Positions 23,882 through 33,076 are shown, counted from the stretch's first letter. The stretch is 64,000 nt of DNA from Elusimicrobiota bacterium (GCA_003482905.1 DMXM01000034.1:83306-147305), one strand, 5' to 3'. Numbers and translations are program-made. The notes: generated by a model from the sequence alone, not told the origin.

Positions 23882-25189
23882 TTAAGCGGGGATCTCGAAC
23901 CAGAAGAGGGCTCCGCCGCCGGGGGCGGAGCCGCAGCCGATAGTTCCTTTGTGCAGTTCTACTATGGATCTGGCGAGCGCCAGGCCCAGGCCGGTCCCGC
24001 CTTGGCCGTGGGCGGCGGACCCCTGGGAGTACGGTGAGAAGATATTTTCGGACTCGCCGGGCCTTAGGCCGGGGCCCGTGTCCTCCACCTCAACCCGGAA
24101 TTTATCCGCGGAGGCGGCGGCGCGCACCGTTACCCGGCCGCCCTGCGGAGTGAACTTCACGGCGTTGGAGACGAGATTGGTCAGGACGTGGGTCATCAAT
24201 TCCCGGTCCAGCAGCACCCTGCCCGAGCCGTCTAACCGCGCCTTGAGCCGGATGTTCTTCTCCGCGGCCTTGGGCTTAAAAAAATCTACCGCGTCCGCGG
24301 TCAGGGCCAGGGGGTCTTCAAGGGCCGGGTGCAGGTCCATTTTCCCCCGCTCTATCTTCGCCAGGTCCAGCATGGCCGTTACAAAATTGGCCAGGCGGCC
24401 GGCGTTCTCCTTTATGCGCCTGAAAACGGAAATGTCTTCCGGACGGAACCGGTCCCCTTCTTTCAGCAGCAGGGCGGCGTAGGTTTCTATCACGCCCAGC
24501 GGGGAGCGTAGCTCGTGGGTTACGGAGGCCGTGAAATTCTTTTTTACAGTCTCCAGCTCCAGCAGGCGTTCCGACATGGCGTTGAAGGCGCGCGCCAGCT
24601 CTGCCACTTCGTCGGCTCCCGTCGCGTCGGTCTTCACGCCAAAACGCCCTTCCCCGATGGCCGCGGCCTCGGCGGCAAGGCGCTTCAGGCGGCGCGTCAG
24701 GCTCCAGGCCAGGGCCAGGCCCAGCAGGGCGGCGACAGAGGCCGCGCCCAGGAAAGCGGCGGCCAGGTCGCGGTAGACGCCGGCCAGGGCCGCGTTCAGT
24801 TCCGCCTCCAGCACGGCCGCTGAAAAATTAAGGCGCGCCGAGTATTTTCCTCCCTTCACTTCCCGTGGCAGGATCCGGCCGGGTGCCGCGGCGGTCCTTG
24901 CGCGGGGCTTGACCGCGCGCAAGCCGCGGCCTATGTCCAGTTCGCAGGAGGCGAGTTCCGGTCTGGACGAACAGAGCCCGGAGAGGTGGTCTATCGCCAT
25001 CAGCGGGTCCCCCGCCAGGTCGGCCTCGCGTAGTACCCCGGCCGTGGCGCGGGCCATGGCGTCGAGCCGTTCCAGCTGGGCGGCGGTTACGGTTCTACGC
25101 TGGAAGCTGAAAAAAATAGCGGACAGCAGTAAAGCCGCGGCCAGCGCCGCGGCCGTCAGTGCCGCGCTGAATTTATAGAAAAGGTTCAC
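23882..25189 (-). CDS. membrane sensor histidine kinase (HAMP, HisKA, HATPase)
   Basis: The 435-aa kinase has two membrane segments (about 7-29 and 142-164) around a ~110-residue periplasmic domain, a HAMP segment (EEVAEL-like helix near 195-215) and a canonical core: H225 in SVTHELRSPLGVI, N box TNLVSNAVKFTPQGG, G1 DTGPGLRPG and G2 GGTGLGLALARSIVELH. It starts at ATG 25189, 14 bp after the PorV-like gene, and is followed 68 bp later by the FliF-FliG fusion, all on the minus strand, so it may control or be part of this surface cluster. No receiver gene is adjacent on this strand. Confidence 0.92.
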   Translation of the reverse strand: MNLFYKFSAALTAAALAAALLLSAIFFSFQRRTVTAAQLERLDAMARATAGVLREADLAGDPLMAIDHLSGLCSSRPELASCELDIGRGLRAVKPRARTAAAPGRILPREVKGGKYSARLNFSAAVLEAELNAALAGVYRDLAAAFLGAASVAALLGLALAWSLTRRLKRLAAEAAAIGEGRFGVKTDATGADEVAELARAFNAMSERLLELETVKKNFTASVTHELRSPLGVIETYAALLLKEGDRFRPEDISVFRRIKENAGRLANFVTAMLDLAKIERGKMDLHPALEDPLALTADAVDFFKPKAAEKNIRLKARLDGSGRVLLDRELMTHVLTNLVSNAVKFTPQGGRVTVRAAASADKFRVEVEDTGPGLRPGESENIFSPYSQGSAAHGQGGTGLGLALARSIVELHKGTIGCGSAPGGGALFWFEIPA

Positions 25190-25203
25190 GTTCCCTCTTT
25201 AGC

Positions 25204-27180
25204 CTAACGGGACAGCCTGATTATCCTTTCCAGGGCTTTTTTAGCCTGGGGATTCTCCGGGGCCAGTTCCAGTATCTTGCGGAAGTCGTCCTCGGCCTTG
25301 CCGTATTCGCCTCTGGCGTAATGGTCCGCCCCGGTCTGGTAAAGTTTCTCGATCTCCCGGGCGTCCCTGGCCGCCGCCGTCTCCGGTTTCTTTTCCGGTT
25401 CGTCCGGCCGGGCCGCGCTCTCCGGGGGCTCCCAAGCCGCGCCGCCCTGCTTCCGGCGGGCCTCGTCTATCATTTTGCCCAGCTTTGATTTCTCACGCGG
25501 GTCCGTTTCCAGGGCCGCGGCCTTTCCCCATTCATGCGCCGCCCTGGCGTAGCCGCCCAGCATGTAGTTGCAGGAACCGCTTTTTTTAAGGCCCAGGAGA
25601 TGCCTGGGCTCCAGCTCCAGCATCTCGTCCAGTTTGCGCAGGGCTTCGGAATAGCGTTTTTTGGAATAATATTCGTCGGATTCTATGATCTTGAACTCCG
25701 CCCAGCCGCGGTTGAAATCGAACGGGACCCGGTCCGGCGATATGCGGGTGATCTCGCCGGCGCGGTCCAGGAAGTTAGAGAGGGAGGAGTCCTGCTGGTT
25801 GAGGCTCTGCGCGTAGGCGAGCTGAGCCATCGCGCGCGGATCCGCCCCGTTCAGGAAATCGCGCACGCCGTCGCTCAGGAGCTGCTCCCAGCGCAGTTTC
25901 TCGCGGTCCTCCACGGCCAGCGAAGGGTAGAAAGCGGCCACGGTGGAGAGGCGCCTGGTGAGGCCGACCACGGAGGAGTCGGGCAGCAGTTCGCCGGCTT
26001 TATCCAGCAATAGCTTGTTGGCGGCGTAATAGTTTTCCCTCCGCGCCTGTTCCTTGACGTCGGCCAGCCGGGGATCGTCGAGGCTGGCGGTGTCGCGCGG
26101 GCTCTTGTACTCCTTCGCCTCCCGCAGTCGCCTGTACTGGTCCAGCAGCTCGGCCTCCGCCACTTCCGACTGGGTGATGGAGCCGAAATGGTAGGTGAGC
26201 GCCAGTTTGTGGTTGCCGGCCGTTTCCTTTACGGTGCCTATCGGCAGCGAGAAGCCATAGTCCAGCTGTATTTTCTGTATCTTATAGGAAAGCCCCGCGG
26301 TAGCCTGCCGGAATTCCCTGTCGCCCACCCCAAGCGAGGCGCGCACGCCCAGGTCGCCGCGGTCGAGGCTCGGGAATACTTTTTCAGCGGCGAAGATGAA
26401 TTGTTTGTCGGTTTTCCCGTCCGGGCCCTTCTGTACCCTGGCGTCGGCCGCCAGCAGCAGCCAGAGGCTCTTATAAGAGGCTCCCAGCCTTGTCTTCATG
26501 GGGACGGGGTCCTTGTCGCCGCCGCTGAAAGCCACGTCCGCCTGCATGGCGTTGAGGAGCGCGGCGCCCAGCGTCCAGCGCCTGGTAAGGCGGTACAGGG
26601 CGCCCACGTCGGCGTCCAGCGCCGCACGGGAGTTGGCCCCCGCCAGCACAGGGTCGGTGTTGCCGTTCTGGAAGACGCCGTCCTCCACGGCGTTGTAGGT
26701 TTCGCCCAGGCGCGTGAAGCCGTGCGAGAGGTATTTAAGCGAGACGCCGAGCGAGAGTCTGTCGTATTTGGAACGTTTGTCGAAACGGTAGCCCCAGGAG
26801 ACCTGGCCGGTCTTCTCATAGTATACGCCGGAAAGCGAGAACTGCTGCCAGAGCGCGCCCAGCGCGCCGTTCCTGCCGTTGGAGAGGGGCATGGCGAAGG
26901 CTACGGCGCTGAGGCCCAGGCTGGAGCCGTCGCTGAGGCCGCTGTAAAACATGGAGTGGGAGGCCGTAACCTTAGGCCGCTCCAGGTTGGAGAGCCCGGC
27001 CGGATTGTAATAGATCGAGGAAATGTCGTCGGCCACGCCCGTAAAGACGTCGCCCATGCCGGGGACCCTGGCGCCGAAGCCGAGGTCCTCGAAGGCGGCC
27101 AGAGCCGGTGACCGGCCGGCCAGCAGCAGGGCGGCGGCCGCGCAGATCTTCCAGTGGTTCATCCGTGCTTTCATATTCAT
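25204..27180 (-). CDS. PorV/PorQ-like outer-membrane barrel protein with C-terminal TPR region
   Basis: The 658-aa protein has a signal peptide (hydrophobic stretch to about residue 28), then a ~310-residue beta-barrel of the PorV/PorQ/FadL-related type, recognised by GARVPGMGDVFTGVADDIS followed by IYYNPAGLSNL and strands up to LALTYHFGS. The second half is helical and ends in tetratricopeptide-like repeats (YSEALRKLDEMLELEPRHLLG, YGKAEDDFRKILELAPENPQ). PorV is the outer-membrane carrier of T9SS cargo in Bacteroidetes (family knowledge). The start at 27180 overlaps the stop of the T9SS-like module gene (ATGA), tying the two together. The fusion of barrel and TPR in one chain is notable. Confidence 0.82.
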   Translation of the reverse strand: MNMKARMNHWKICAAAALLLAGRSPALAAFEDLGFGARVPGMGDVFTGVADDISSIYYNPAGLSNLERPKVTASHSMFYSGLSDGSSLGLSAVAFAMPLSNGRNGALGALWQQFSLSGVYYEKTGQVSWGYRFDKRSKYDRLSLGVSLKYLSHGFTRLGETYNAVEDGVFQNGNTDPVLAGANSRAALDADVGALYRLTRRWTLGAALLNAMQADVAFSGGDKDPVPMKTRLGASYKSLWLLLAADARVQKGPDGKTDKQFIFAAEKVFPSLDRGDLGVRASLGVGDREFRQATAGLSYKIQKIQLDYGFSLPIGTVKETAGNHKLALTYHFGSITQSEVAEAELLDQYRRLREAKEYKSPRDTASLDDPRLADVKEQARRENYYAANKLLLDKAGELLPDSSVVGLTRRLSTVAAFYPSLAVEDREKLRWEQLLSDGVRDFLNGADPRAMAQLAYAQSLNQQDSSLSNFLDRAGEITRISPDRVPFDFNRGWAEFKIIESDEYYSKKRYSEALRKLDEMLELEPRHLLGLKKSGSCNYMLGGYARAAHEWGKAAALETDPREKSKLGKMIDEARRKQGGAAWEPPESAARPDEPEKKPETAAARDAREIEKLYQTGADHYARGEYGKAEDDFRKILELAPENPQAKKALERIIRLSR

Positions 27181-27575
27181 CTTATCACTGTGACTGTTCC
27201 CTTATATACCGTATTTTCCAGGCGGACCTGGTAAATATAGATGCCGCCGGGCCGACGGCCGCCGGCATTCGGGTTCCACTCAAAGTCGTAATATTCCCCG
27301 GCGTTGTTGTCTATGACCGCCGGGATCCCGTTGGAGCGGTGCTTCAGGCTCATCGCGGCTATTTCCCTGCCGGCCAGATCGTAGATCCTGGCTTCCACCG
27401 CGGCGTCGCGCGGGTTATAACAGCGGAAAACAAAAGTGTCGTTGCGGTTGTCGTTGTTTGGGGTGACCAGCCTGCTCATGGCGATGGACCGCCCCAGCCC
27501 CGACGGAGAGCAGCGAAGAGCGGCGGGAGCGAGCAAAAGCGCGGCGGCCGCGAGAGCGATGGCGGTTCTCCTCAT
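27177..27575 (-). CDS. secreted protein consisting of a T9SS/FlgD-like C-terminal module
   Basis: From ATG 27575 the product is 132 aa: a signal sequence (to about residue 21) and a single ~90-residue beta-sandwich module, RLVTPNNDNRNDTFVF ... IYDLAGREIAAM ... PGGIYIYQVR ... YKGTVTVIR. This resembles the gliding-motility-associated / type B T9SS sorting domain and FlgD Ig-like domains. The same module ends the divergent protein at 27695-29314. No Shine-Dalgarno sequence is seen before the chosen start; further upstream starts exist in frame but would place charged residues before the signal sequence. A module-only protein could be a minimal cargo or a docking subunit. Confidence 0.72.
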   Translation of the reverse strand: MRRTAIALAAAALLLAPAALRCSPSGLGRSIAMSRLVTPNNDNRNDTFVFRCYNPRDAAVEARIYDLAGREIAAMSLKHRSNGIPAVIDNNAGEYYDFEWNPNAGGRRPGGIYIYQVRLENTVYKGTVTVIR

Positions 27576-27682
27576 ATACAGTGTAATTCTACTTTTCAAT
27601 TGTGACCGTTTTATTACGGATTTGTGCATTTGCCCGGAAATAATTGTAATCTCGCCGTAATATTTTGGTCGCATGGGTCGGA

Positions 27683-27694
27683 TATAATTATAAC
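27683..27694 (+). promoter_or_regulatory. -10 box placed for a leaderless transcript
   Basis: A perfect TATAAT (27683-27688) lies so that the expected transcription start coincides with the GTG at 27695, the likely first codon of the surface protein. No good -35 box is visible. The region 27576-27682 is the divergent spacer towards the minus-strand cluster. Confidence 0.45.
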
Positions 27695-29314
27695 GTGACT
27701 ATAAGTGCGAAGGCGCGTGGTATCCTCCTCTTCGCGGCGGCCTGGCTGCCCGCGGCCGCGCTTTACGCCGCCAGGATGAATTCCGCCGGCTACTCCGATA
27801 TCAACGGCATCTACGGTTTCGGCTCGGCCGCCATGAGCTCCTCCGGCTTCGCCATGAACGGGAGCCTGCAGGAAGTGGCGGTCTCCACCCAGAACGCGGC
27901 AAGCTTCTCCCAGCGCGCCGGGAAGCTGGCTTTTTTCCCCCCGCCCGCCCCGGTCGCCGATATCGACATCGTCATCGTCTCAAGTTACGGTATCAGGCTG
28001 ACCTGGACGGCGCCTTCCCCGGATATCTCCCGCGCGGGCGGCGAGGTGGATAGTTATATACTTCGCTACACTACTGCGGCTTCCCTGAACAGCGACGAGG
28101 CTTTTTACGCGGCGGTCACCTACGGGCAGGCGTGGACGCCCCTGGCGGCGGGTTCCTCGGAGACGAGGATATTGGAAGGCTTTAATCCCGGCACCACTTA
28201 TTATTTCGCCATAGAGAGCATGAACGCCCATAAGCTGCGCTCGGAACTGTCCAACCCGGCGGCCTCGTTCGCGCTGGTGCCGCTGGCGCCTATGAACTTC
28301 AAGATCCTGCGCGCCGGCACTGCCATTACCGCCACCTGGATACCTCCCGCCGGCTACCAGAACCGCATGGCTTTCAATAACCGCTTTTCCCCCACGTCCC
28401 CCTACGAAGTAAAGAACTACCGGCTCTTCCGGGCCACGGCCCCGGCCGACGCGCAGTGGCAATTCCTGGCGGAGGTCTCTTCGGACACCTTGTCCTGGAC
28501 CGGCGTGATAGGCGAGGGCGAAGAATATTACTACCACGCCCGCGCCGTAAATCAGGCGGGAGCCTCCCTTCCCTCTTATGCCCGGGACAGCCTTTCCGGC
28601 AGCCTCTACTTCCTGGCGCCGGACAACCAGAGCGTGCTGGAAATCCCCGCCGCGGGCACGGGGGCTTTCTTCTCCGGGTCTACCGACCCCATGGACGCCT
28701 ACAACGTGGAGATGACCACGCACCCGGAGGACCTGGGCGGACGCATTGTAAAGTCGGTGAGTCTGCGGGCCTACCGCGGCGGCCTGCTGGCGGACGGATC
28801 TTTCAGGCTTCCAGGCAACGGGGTGCTCAAATTGTTTTACCGCAAGAGCGGTTCCGTCATAGTTCCCTCGGAGGTACCGGACGTTAAAGCCCTGAGCCTG
28901 TATTTTAATAACGGCTCGCGCTGGCTGCAGATGTACGGGCGGGTCAACGAAGCTGAACGCAGCGTGCAGCTGGAAACAACGCTGCTGGGCCGTTACCAGC
29001 TGAGGACTACCGAGCGCGGCGGCGGTTTTGCGGCGGACCGGGCGGGGCTTACCAACCGCCTGATAACCCCGAACGGCGACGGGAAAAATGATACGATGGT
29101 CTTTATTTTCGACAATCCGCAGGAGAAAGAAGTGAAGGGTAAGATCTACGACCTGCATGGCGCGCTGGTGGCCGCGATGAGCCCCGGGCCCATAGCCAAT
29201 TCCCTTATTTGGGACGCCAAGGCCGGCGGGCAGGCTGTTCCCGGCGGTGTCTATATCTACCAGATAGAGGAGCAGGGGACCGTCTATAACGGTACTGTGG
29301 CGGTTATACGTTGA
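27695..29314 (+). CDS. secreted fibronectin type III protein with T9SS-like C-terminal module
   Basis: From GTG 27695 the protein is 539 aa; a TTG at 27665 is the alternative. It has a signal peptide (ILLFAAAWLPAAALYA), then at least two Fn3-like domains (around residues 80-195 and 195-305; e.g. GIRLTWTAPSPDISRAGGEV and GTTYYFAIESMNA). A further beta domain follows, and the last ~85 residues (RLITPNGDGKNDTMVF ... PGGVYIYQI ... NGTVAVIR) form a sorting or anchor module related to the neighbour at 27177. A role at the cell surface in adhesion or motility is inferred. The large fibre-like gene follows 15 bp downstream. Confidence 0.8.
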   Translation: MTISAKARGILLFAAAWLPAAALYAARMNSAGYSDINGIYGFGSAAMSSSGFAMNGSLQEVAVSTQNAASFSQRAGKLAFFPPPAPVADIDIVIVSSYGIRLTWTAPSPDISRAGGEVDSYILRYTTAASLNSDEAFYAAVTYGQAWTPLAAGSSETRILEGFNPGTTYYFAIESMNAHKLRSELSNPAASFALVPLAPMNFKILRAGTAITATWIPPAGYQNRMAFNNRFSPTSPYEVKNYRLFRATAPADAQWQFLAEVSSDTLSWTGVIGEGEEYYYHARAVNQAGASLPSYARDSLSGSLYFLAPDNQSVLEIPAAGTGAFFSGSTDPMDAYNVEMTTHPEDLGGRIVKSVSLRAYRGGLLADGSFRLPGNGVLKLFYRKSGSVIVPSEVPDVKALSLYFNNGSRWLQMYGRVNEAERSVQLETTLLGRYQLRTTERGGGFAADRAGLTNRLITPNGDGKNDTMVFIFDNPQEKEVKGKIYDLHGALVAAMSPGPIANSLIWDAKAGGQAVPGGVYIYQIEEQGTVYNGTVAVIR

Positions 29315-29329
29315 TTTCCCGGAGGACAC

Positions 29330-32300
29330 ATGAAAGATTTGAATAAAGAGCCTCGTAACTTCCTGATGAAGCGCCTGTCGCCGCGGTTTATGCTTTTGCT
29401 GGCCATGGCCGCCGTGCCCCAGCCGTCCTGCGCGGTTATACCGCAAAGTATCAACTACCAGGGTTTCCTGCTGAGCAAGGCTACCAATCTGCCGGTGGAG
29501 ACCCCGCAGGACATAAATTTCGTGATCTACGGCGCGGCCACGGGCGGATCCGCGCTTTTTACCGAGAGCCGCTGCGATGTGGCCGTGAACAAGGGCCGCT
29601 ACGACGTTGAAATAGGGGCGGCCGGCGGCGGCATCCCGGGTTCGGTCCTTATCGACAACCAGAACCTGTGGCTGGAAATACAGGTGGATCCCAACGGGGA
29701 CTGCACGGCGCCTTATGAGGCCATGGCCCCGCGCATACGCCTGCAGGCTGCGCCTTTCGCTTTTAACGCTCTTTACGCCTCCACGGCCTCCGCCGCCGCC
29801 CCGGTCTTCGCGGCCAATATCATAAGCGCGCTCCCCCAGACCGATAATGGCGCCGTAACTATCTCCACCAACCTTTTTGTGCAGGGCAATATTTCCGTAG
29901 GGAGTCTCTCCACCGGACAGAAACTGGCCGTTACCGGCATGGTGGAAAGTAAGGGTAATTACCCGGCCTGCGGCGCGGGCAATGCCTGCGGTTTCAAATT
30001 CCCCGACGGTACGGTACAGCTGTCCGCGGCAGTGGCCAACACCATGTGGGAGTCTCTTGGAGCGAATGTCAATAACATGAACGCCGGGAACGTAGGCATA
30101 GGCGAATACAGCAATCCGCCGCTGGCCCGCCTGCATGTGTCCAGCGCCAGCGGAGAGACCGGCAACCTGCTGCTGGTTTCCACGGGCACCTCCTCCATCT
30201 TCCGCGTCAACGGTCTTGGCCAGGTCTACGGCGGTTCATATTACGGGAACGGCGCCACTCTTACAGGGATAGTGGCTAAAACAGGGGATACTATGACCGG
30301 GCAGTTGACCCTGACTTCCGCGCTCGGCGCCAGCACGCCCAAGGTGAAATTTCTGGACAATGTGGAGATCAGCTCCACTACGGCGGCCAATTACGGCGGC
30401 GTTTATATAAGCACGCACGTGCGCCTGTCGCCTGGCAGCGTTATTTACGGCGACGGCTCCGGCCTTTCCGGCGTGGTATCGGCGGACTCGACGAAGGTTC
30501 TTAAGACCGGGGACACGATGACCGGGCAGCTTACGCTGGCCGCCTCTACCCTTACGGTAACCGGCAACGCTTTCTCCGTCGGCGGCTCCACGTTCAGTGT
30601 GCTGAACGGGAACACGGCGCTCGGCGCGGCCTCTTACCTTGCCCGCCTTACCGTCAGCGGCGGTATAGTGGCTACCTCCAGTATAACCGCGCAGGCGGGG
30701 ATCTACGCCACTTCAATCAACGGCCAGTCCGTCACCGCTTCGACCGCTTCATTTCTGGGGTGGAGCGCGGCGTCGAATTACAGCATAGATACGGCCAGCA
30801 GCATAAAGGTCAACGCCGGCGCCGTTATTGCCCCCTCCTTTATCGGGGACGGTTCGCAGCTTACCAATGTGGTCGGGGTCGACCCCTCCAGGGTGCTTAA
30901 GGCCGGCGACACTATGACCGGTTATTTAATGGTTTCCCCCTCCAGCGTTACCATACTTTCCATGGGGGCGCACGCTTACGCCCTGACCGTAGCCAGCTCC
31001 CCCTCGCCCGACAGCTATATCCTTGCGGTCACCACCGCGGGCCGCGTTGGCGTAGGGGTTCCCGTCCCGCTGGTTCCGCTGGAGGTGAATAACTCAATGA
31101 TGGTGTCCAACTGGGGCGGCGCGGATTCACTTGCGCATATATATTCCAACGGCGGCTATGGCTACCTGCGCTGGTCTGATAACGGCCTCTCCGGTTCCGG
31201 CAACACCAGCCAGGGCGCCATGGGCTTTCTGCCCGGCGCGACGCGCAGTTTTGTTTACCGCGCGCTGGGCACCAGTCCCGGCGCCTCTGGCGCCGAGGTC
31301 TTCCGCATAGCTCTCGACGCATCCGACGTCTCTTCCGGCGACAGCTGGCGTTTCGGCATAGGGACGTCCGATCCGCTGGAGAAATTCCACGTCGCCTCCA
31401 ATATGCTGGTAAGCACGGCCGCCCTGGCGCCTATTCTCTATATAAGCACCACCACGGGGCTTGTGGGCGTGGGGTCCTCGACGCCGGGCCATAAGCTGCT
31501 GGTGAACGGCGGCATAATGGCGGTTTCCTCCATAACCGCCCAGGGCGGCTTCTTCGGAGACGGCTCGGGGCTCACCAATATTTCCGCCGGGGGGCTGCCC
31601 GGCCAGATACAGGTTTCCTCCATAGCGGCCAGGGCGGACAGCGCTTACGGCGCGGTGGTGTTCACCTCGGACACTTACATTAACGCTAAATTGGCCGTGG
31701 GAGAGATATTCACCCCCGACTCCGATCTGCATGTCAGGGGCACCATGCGCCTTGACCAGAAGAACGCCGGCGACCCGGTGTTCCTTAATATCTCGCCGCA
31801 GAACGGCGGGAGTACTTACGTGAGTTGGAATGACGTGGCGGACGCGACAAGAAGAGGCGCTTTGGGAATACTGGCCAATGAGAGCGATCTGGCGTACTGG
31901 GCCGGTTCGCCCACTCCCGGCATCGGGGCGGAGTCTTTCAGGGTGAAAAGAGACGGCAAGTTTCTCATGGGCGGCGCCGGAAAGGATTTTATCCCTTTGG
32001 CCCGTTTTCACGTGGTTTCGGATATGATGATAAGTACCGATGCGGCGACCCCGATATTCTTTGTTTCCACCGCTTCCGGTTCGGTCGGGATAAGCACCGG
32101 GACGGCGATGGAAAGGATGCACGTGGCTTCCAGTTTCCTGGTGGGCCCCGGCCGCGACAACGCGATTTTATACGTCAGCACCGGAACCTCTTTTACCGGC
32201 ATCGGCACCGGCAATCCCCGCGCCATGCTGGAGGTGGGCAACGGCAGTATTCTGGGCGCCGGCACGCACGCCGCTTCCATGGTTCCGCCCGTAACTGGCG

Positions 32301-33049
32301 CCGGTTCGCGGTTCATGTGGATCCCCTCCGCTTCCGCCATACGTGCCGGTTATGTGCCGGGCACGGAGTGGGATACTGTCGGGCTTTATTCCGTGGCTTT
32401 CGGCAACAAGAACACCGTTACGGCCGATGAGGCCGTGGTGAGCGGGGGGTTCTTTAACAACGCTTCCGGCAGGTATTCAGCGATCGCCGGCGGCTACGGT
32501 AACACCAATCAGGGGCTTCGTTCCAATATAAGCGGCGGCGACAATAACTATATATTCGGACGCAATTCCGTGGTGCCCGGCGGTGGCTACAACGTTGTAC
32601 ACAGCTCCTATTCGTTCGTGGGCGGCTTTAACAGTTATCTGGACACCGACGCGCAGGGGACGTTCGTGTGGGGATATGATGACAGCGGCCCGCATGGGCT
32701 TTCAACGGCCAAACTTTCGGCCTACCGTATCGCTACTCCGTACGCTTTCCTTATCGATCCTGACGACGTCAAACACTATAAGGTGGGCGTACGCACGGCC
32801 GCTCCGCAGGCCGCCCTGGACGTGAACGGAGACGCGCAGTTCGGCTCCGGCTTGACCAAATCCACCTTCACCGCCGAAGGCTTCTGGATGCCGCGCTGGG
32901 AACCTATCGGCAATATAGACACCATCGCCCCGTCCGCCGTGGGCCAGATCATTGGCAATTCCAGCTCCATGAACCTGTGCGTCTCCACCGGCACAACCCC
33001 CGGCGCCTGGGTCGCCGTAGGCAGCAGCGGTGTATTGCACTGTTACTGA
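29330..33049 (+). CDS. very large secreted fibre-like / adhesin-like surface protein
   Basis: The 1239-aa protein starts at ATG 29330 with GGAGG 5 bases upstream and has a signal peptide (hydrophobic stretch to about residue 35, PSCA|V). The N-terminal domain (INYQGFLLSK ... RIRLQAAPFAFNALYAS) is a beta domain seen in large surface proteins of environmental Gram-negatives. The centre is a low-complexity Ser/Thr/Gly-rich beta region with repeats: GDTMTGQL/YL three times (about residues 320, 395, 525), GDGSGL(S/T) and GVGxxxPxxxL units, as in tail fibres. Residues ~1025-1115 resemble trimeric-adhesin head repeats (GNKNTVTADEAVVSGGFFNN, GGGYNVVHSSYSFVGG). No T9SS-like module ends it. Phage origin is unlikely, as no phage genes are near. 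Confidence 0.78.
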   Translation: MKDLNKEPRNFLMKRLSPRFMLLLAMAAVPQPSCAVIPQSINYQGFLLSKATNLPVETPQDINFVIYGAATGGSALFTESRCDVAVNKGRYDVEIGAAGGGIPGSVLIDNQNLWLEIQVDPNGDCTAPYEAMAPRIRLQAAPFAFNALYASTASAAAPVFAANIISALPQTDNGAVTISTNLFVQGNISVGSLSTGQKLAVTGMVESKGNYPACGAGNACGFKFPDGTVQLSAAVANTMWESLGANVNNMNAGNVGIGEYSNPPLARLHVSSASGETGNLLLVSTGTSSIFRVNGLGQVYGGSYYGNGATLTGIVAKTGDTMTGQLTLTSALGASTPKVKFLDNVEISSTTAANYGGVYISTHVRLSPGSVIYGDGSGLSGVVSADSTKVLKTGDTMTGQLTLAASTLTVTGNAFSVGGSTFSVLNGNTALGAASYLARLTVSGGIVATSSITAQAGIYATSINGQSVTASTASFLGWSAASNYSIDTASSIKVNAGAVIAPSFIGDGSQLTNVVGVDPSRVLKAGDTMTGYLMVSPSSVTILSMGAHAYALTVASSPSPDSYILAVTTAGRVGVGVPVPLVPLEVNNSMMVSNWGGADSLAHIYSNGGYGYLRWSDNGLSGSGNTSQGAMGFLPGATRSFVYRALGTSPGASGAEVFRIALDASDVSSGDSWRFGIGTSDPLEKFHVASNMLVSTAALAPILYISTTTGLVGVGSSTPGHKLLVNGGIMAVSSITAQGGFFGDGSGLTNISAGGLPGQIQVSSIAARADSAYGAVVFTSDTYINAKLAVGEIFTPDSDLHVRGTMRLDQKNAGDPVFLNISPQNGGSTYVSWNDVADATRRGALGILANESDLAYWAGSPTPGIGAESFRVKRDGKFLMGGAGKDFIPLARFHVVSDMMISTDAATPIFFVSTASGSVGISTGTAMERMHVASSFLVGPGRDNAILYVSTGTSFTGIGTGNPRAMLEVGNGSILGAGTHAASMVPPVTGAGSRFMWIPSASAIRAGYVPGTEWDTVGLYSVAFGNKNTVTADEAVVSGGFFNNASGRYSAIAGGYGNTNQGLRSNISGGDNNYIFGRNSVVPGGGYNVVHSSYSFVGGFNSYLDTDAQGTFVWGYDDSGPHGLSTAKLSAYRIATPYAFLIDPDDVKHYKVGVRTAAPQAALDVNGDAQFGSGLTKSTFTAEGFWMPRWEPIGNIDTIAPSAVGQIIGNSSSMNLCVSTGTTPGAWVAVGSSGVLHCY

Positions 33050-33076
33050 TATGTATTTTTGGAGTTTAGATCCGCA

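Noticed and set aside
29330..33049. Prophage tail fibre
   Set aside because: Signal peptide, strong ribosome site, a second surface protein upstream and a complete lack of phage genes argue for a cellular surface protein.
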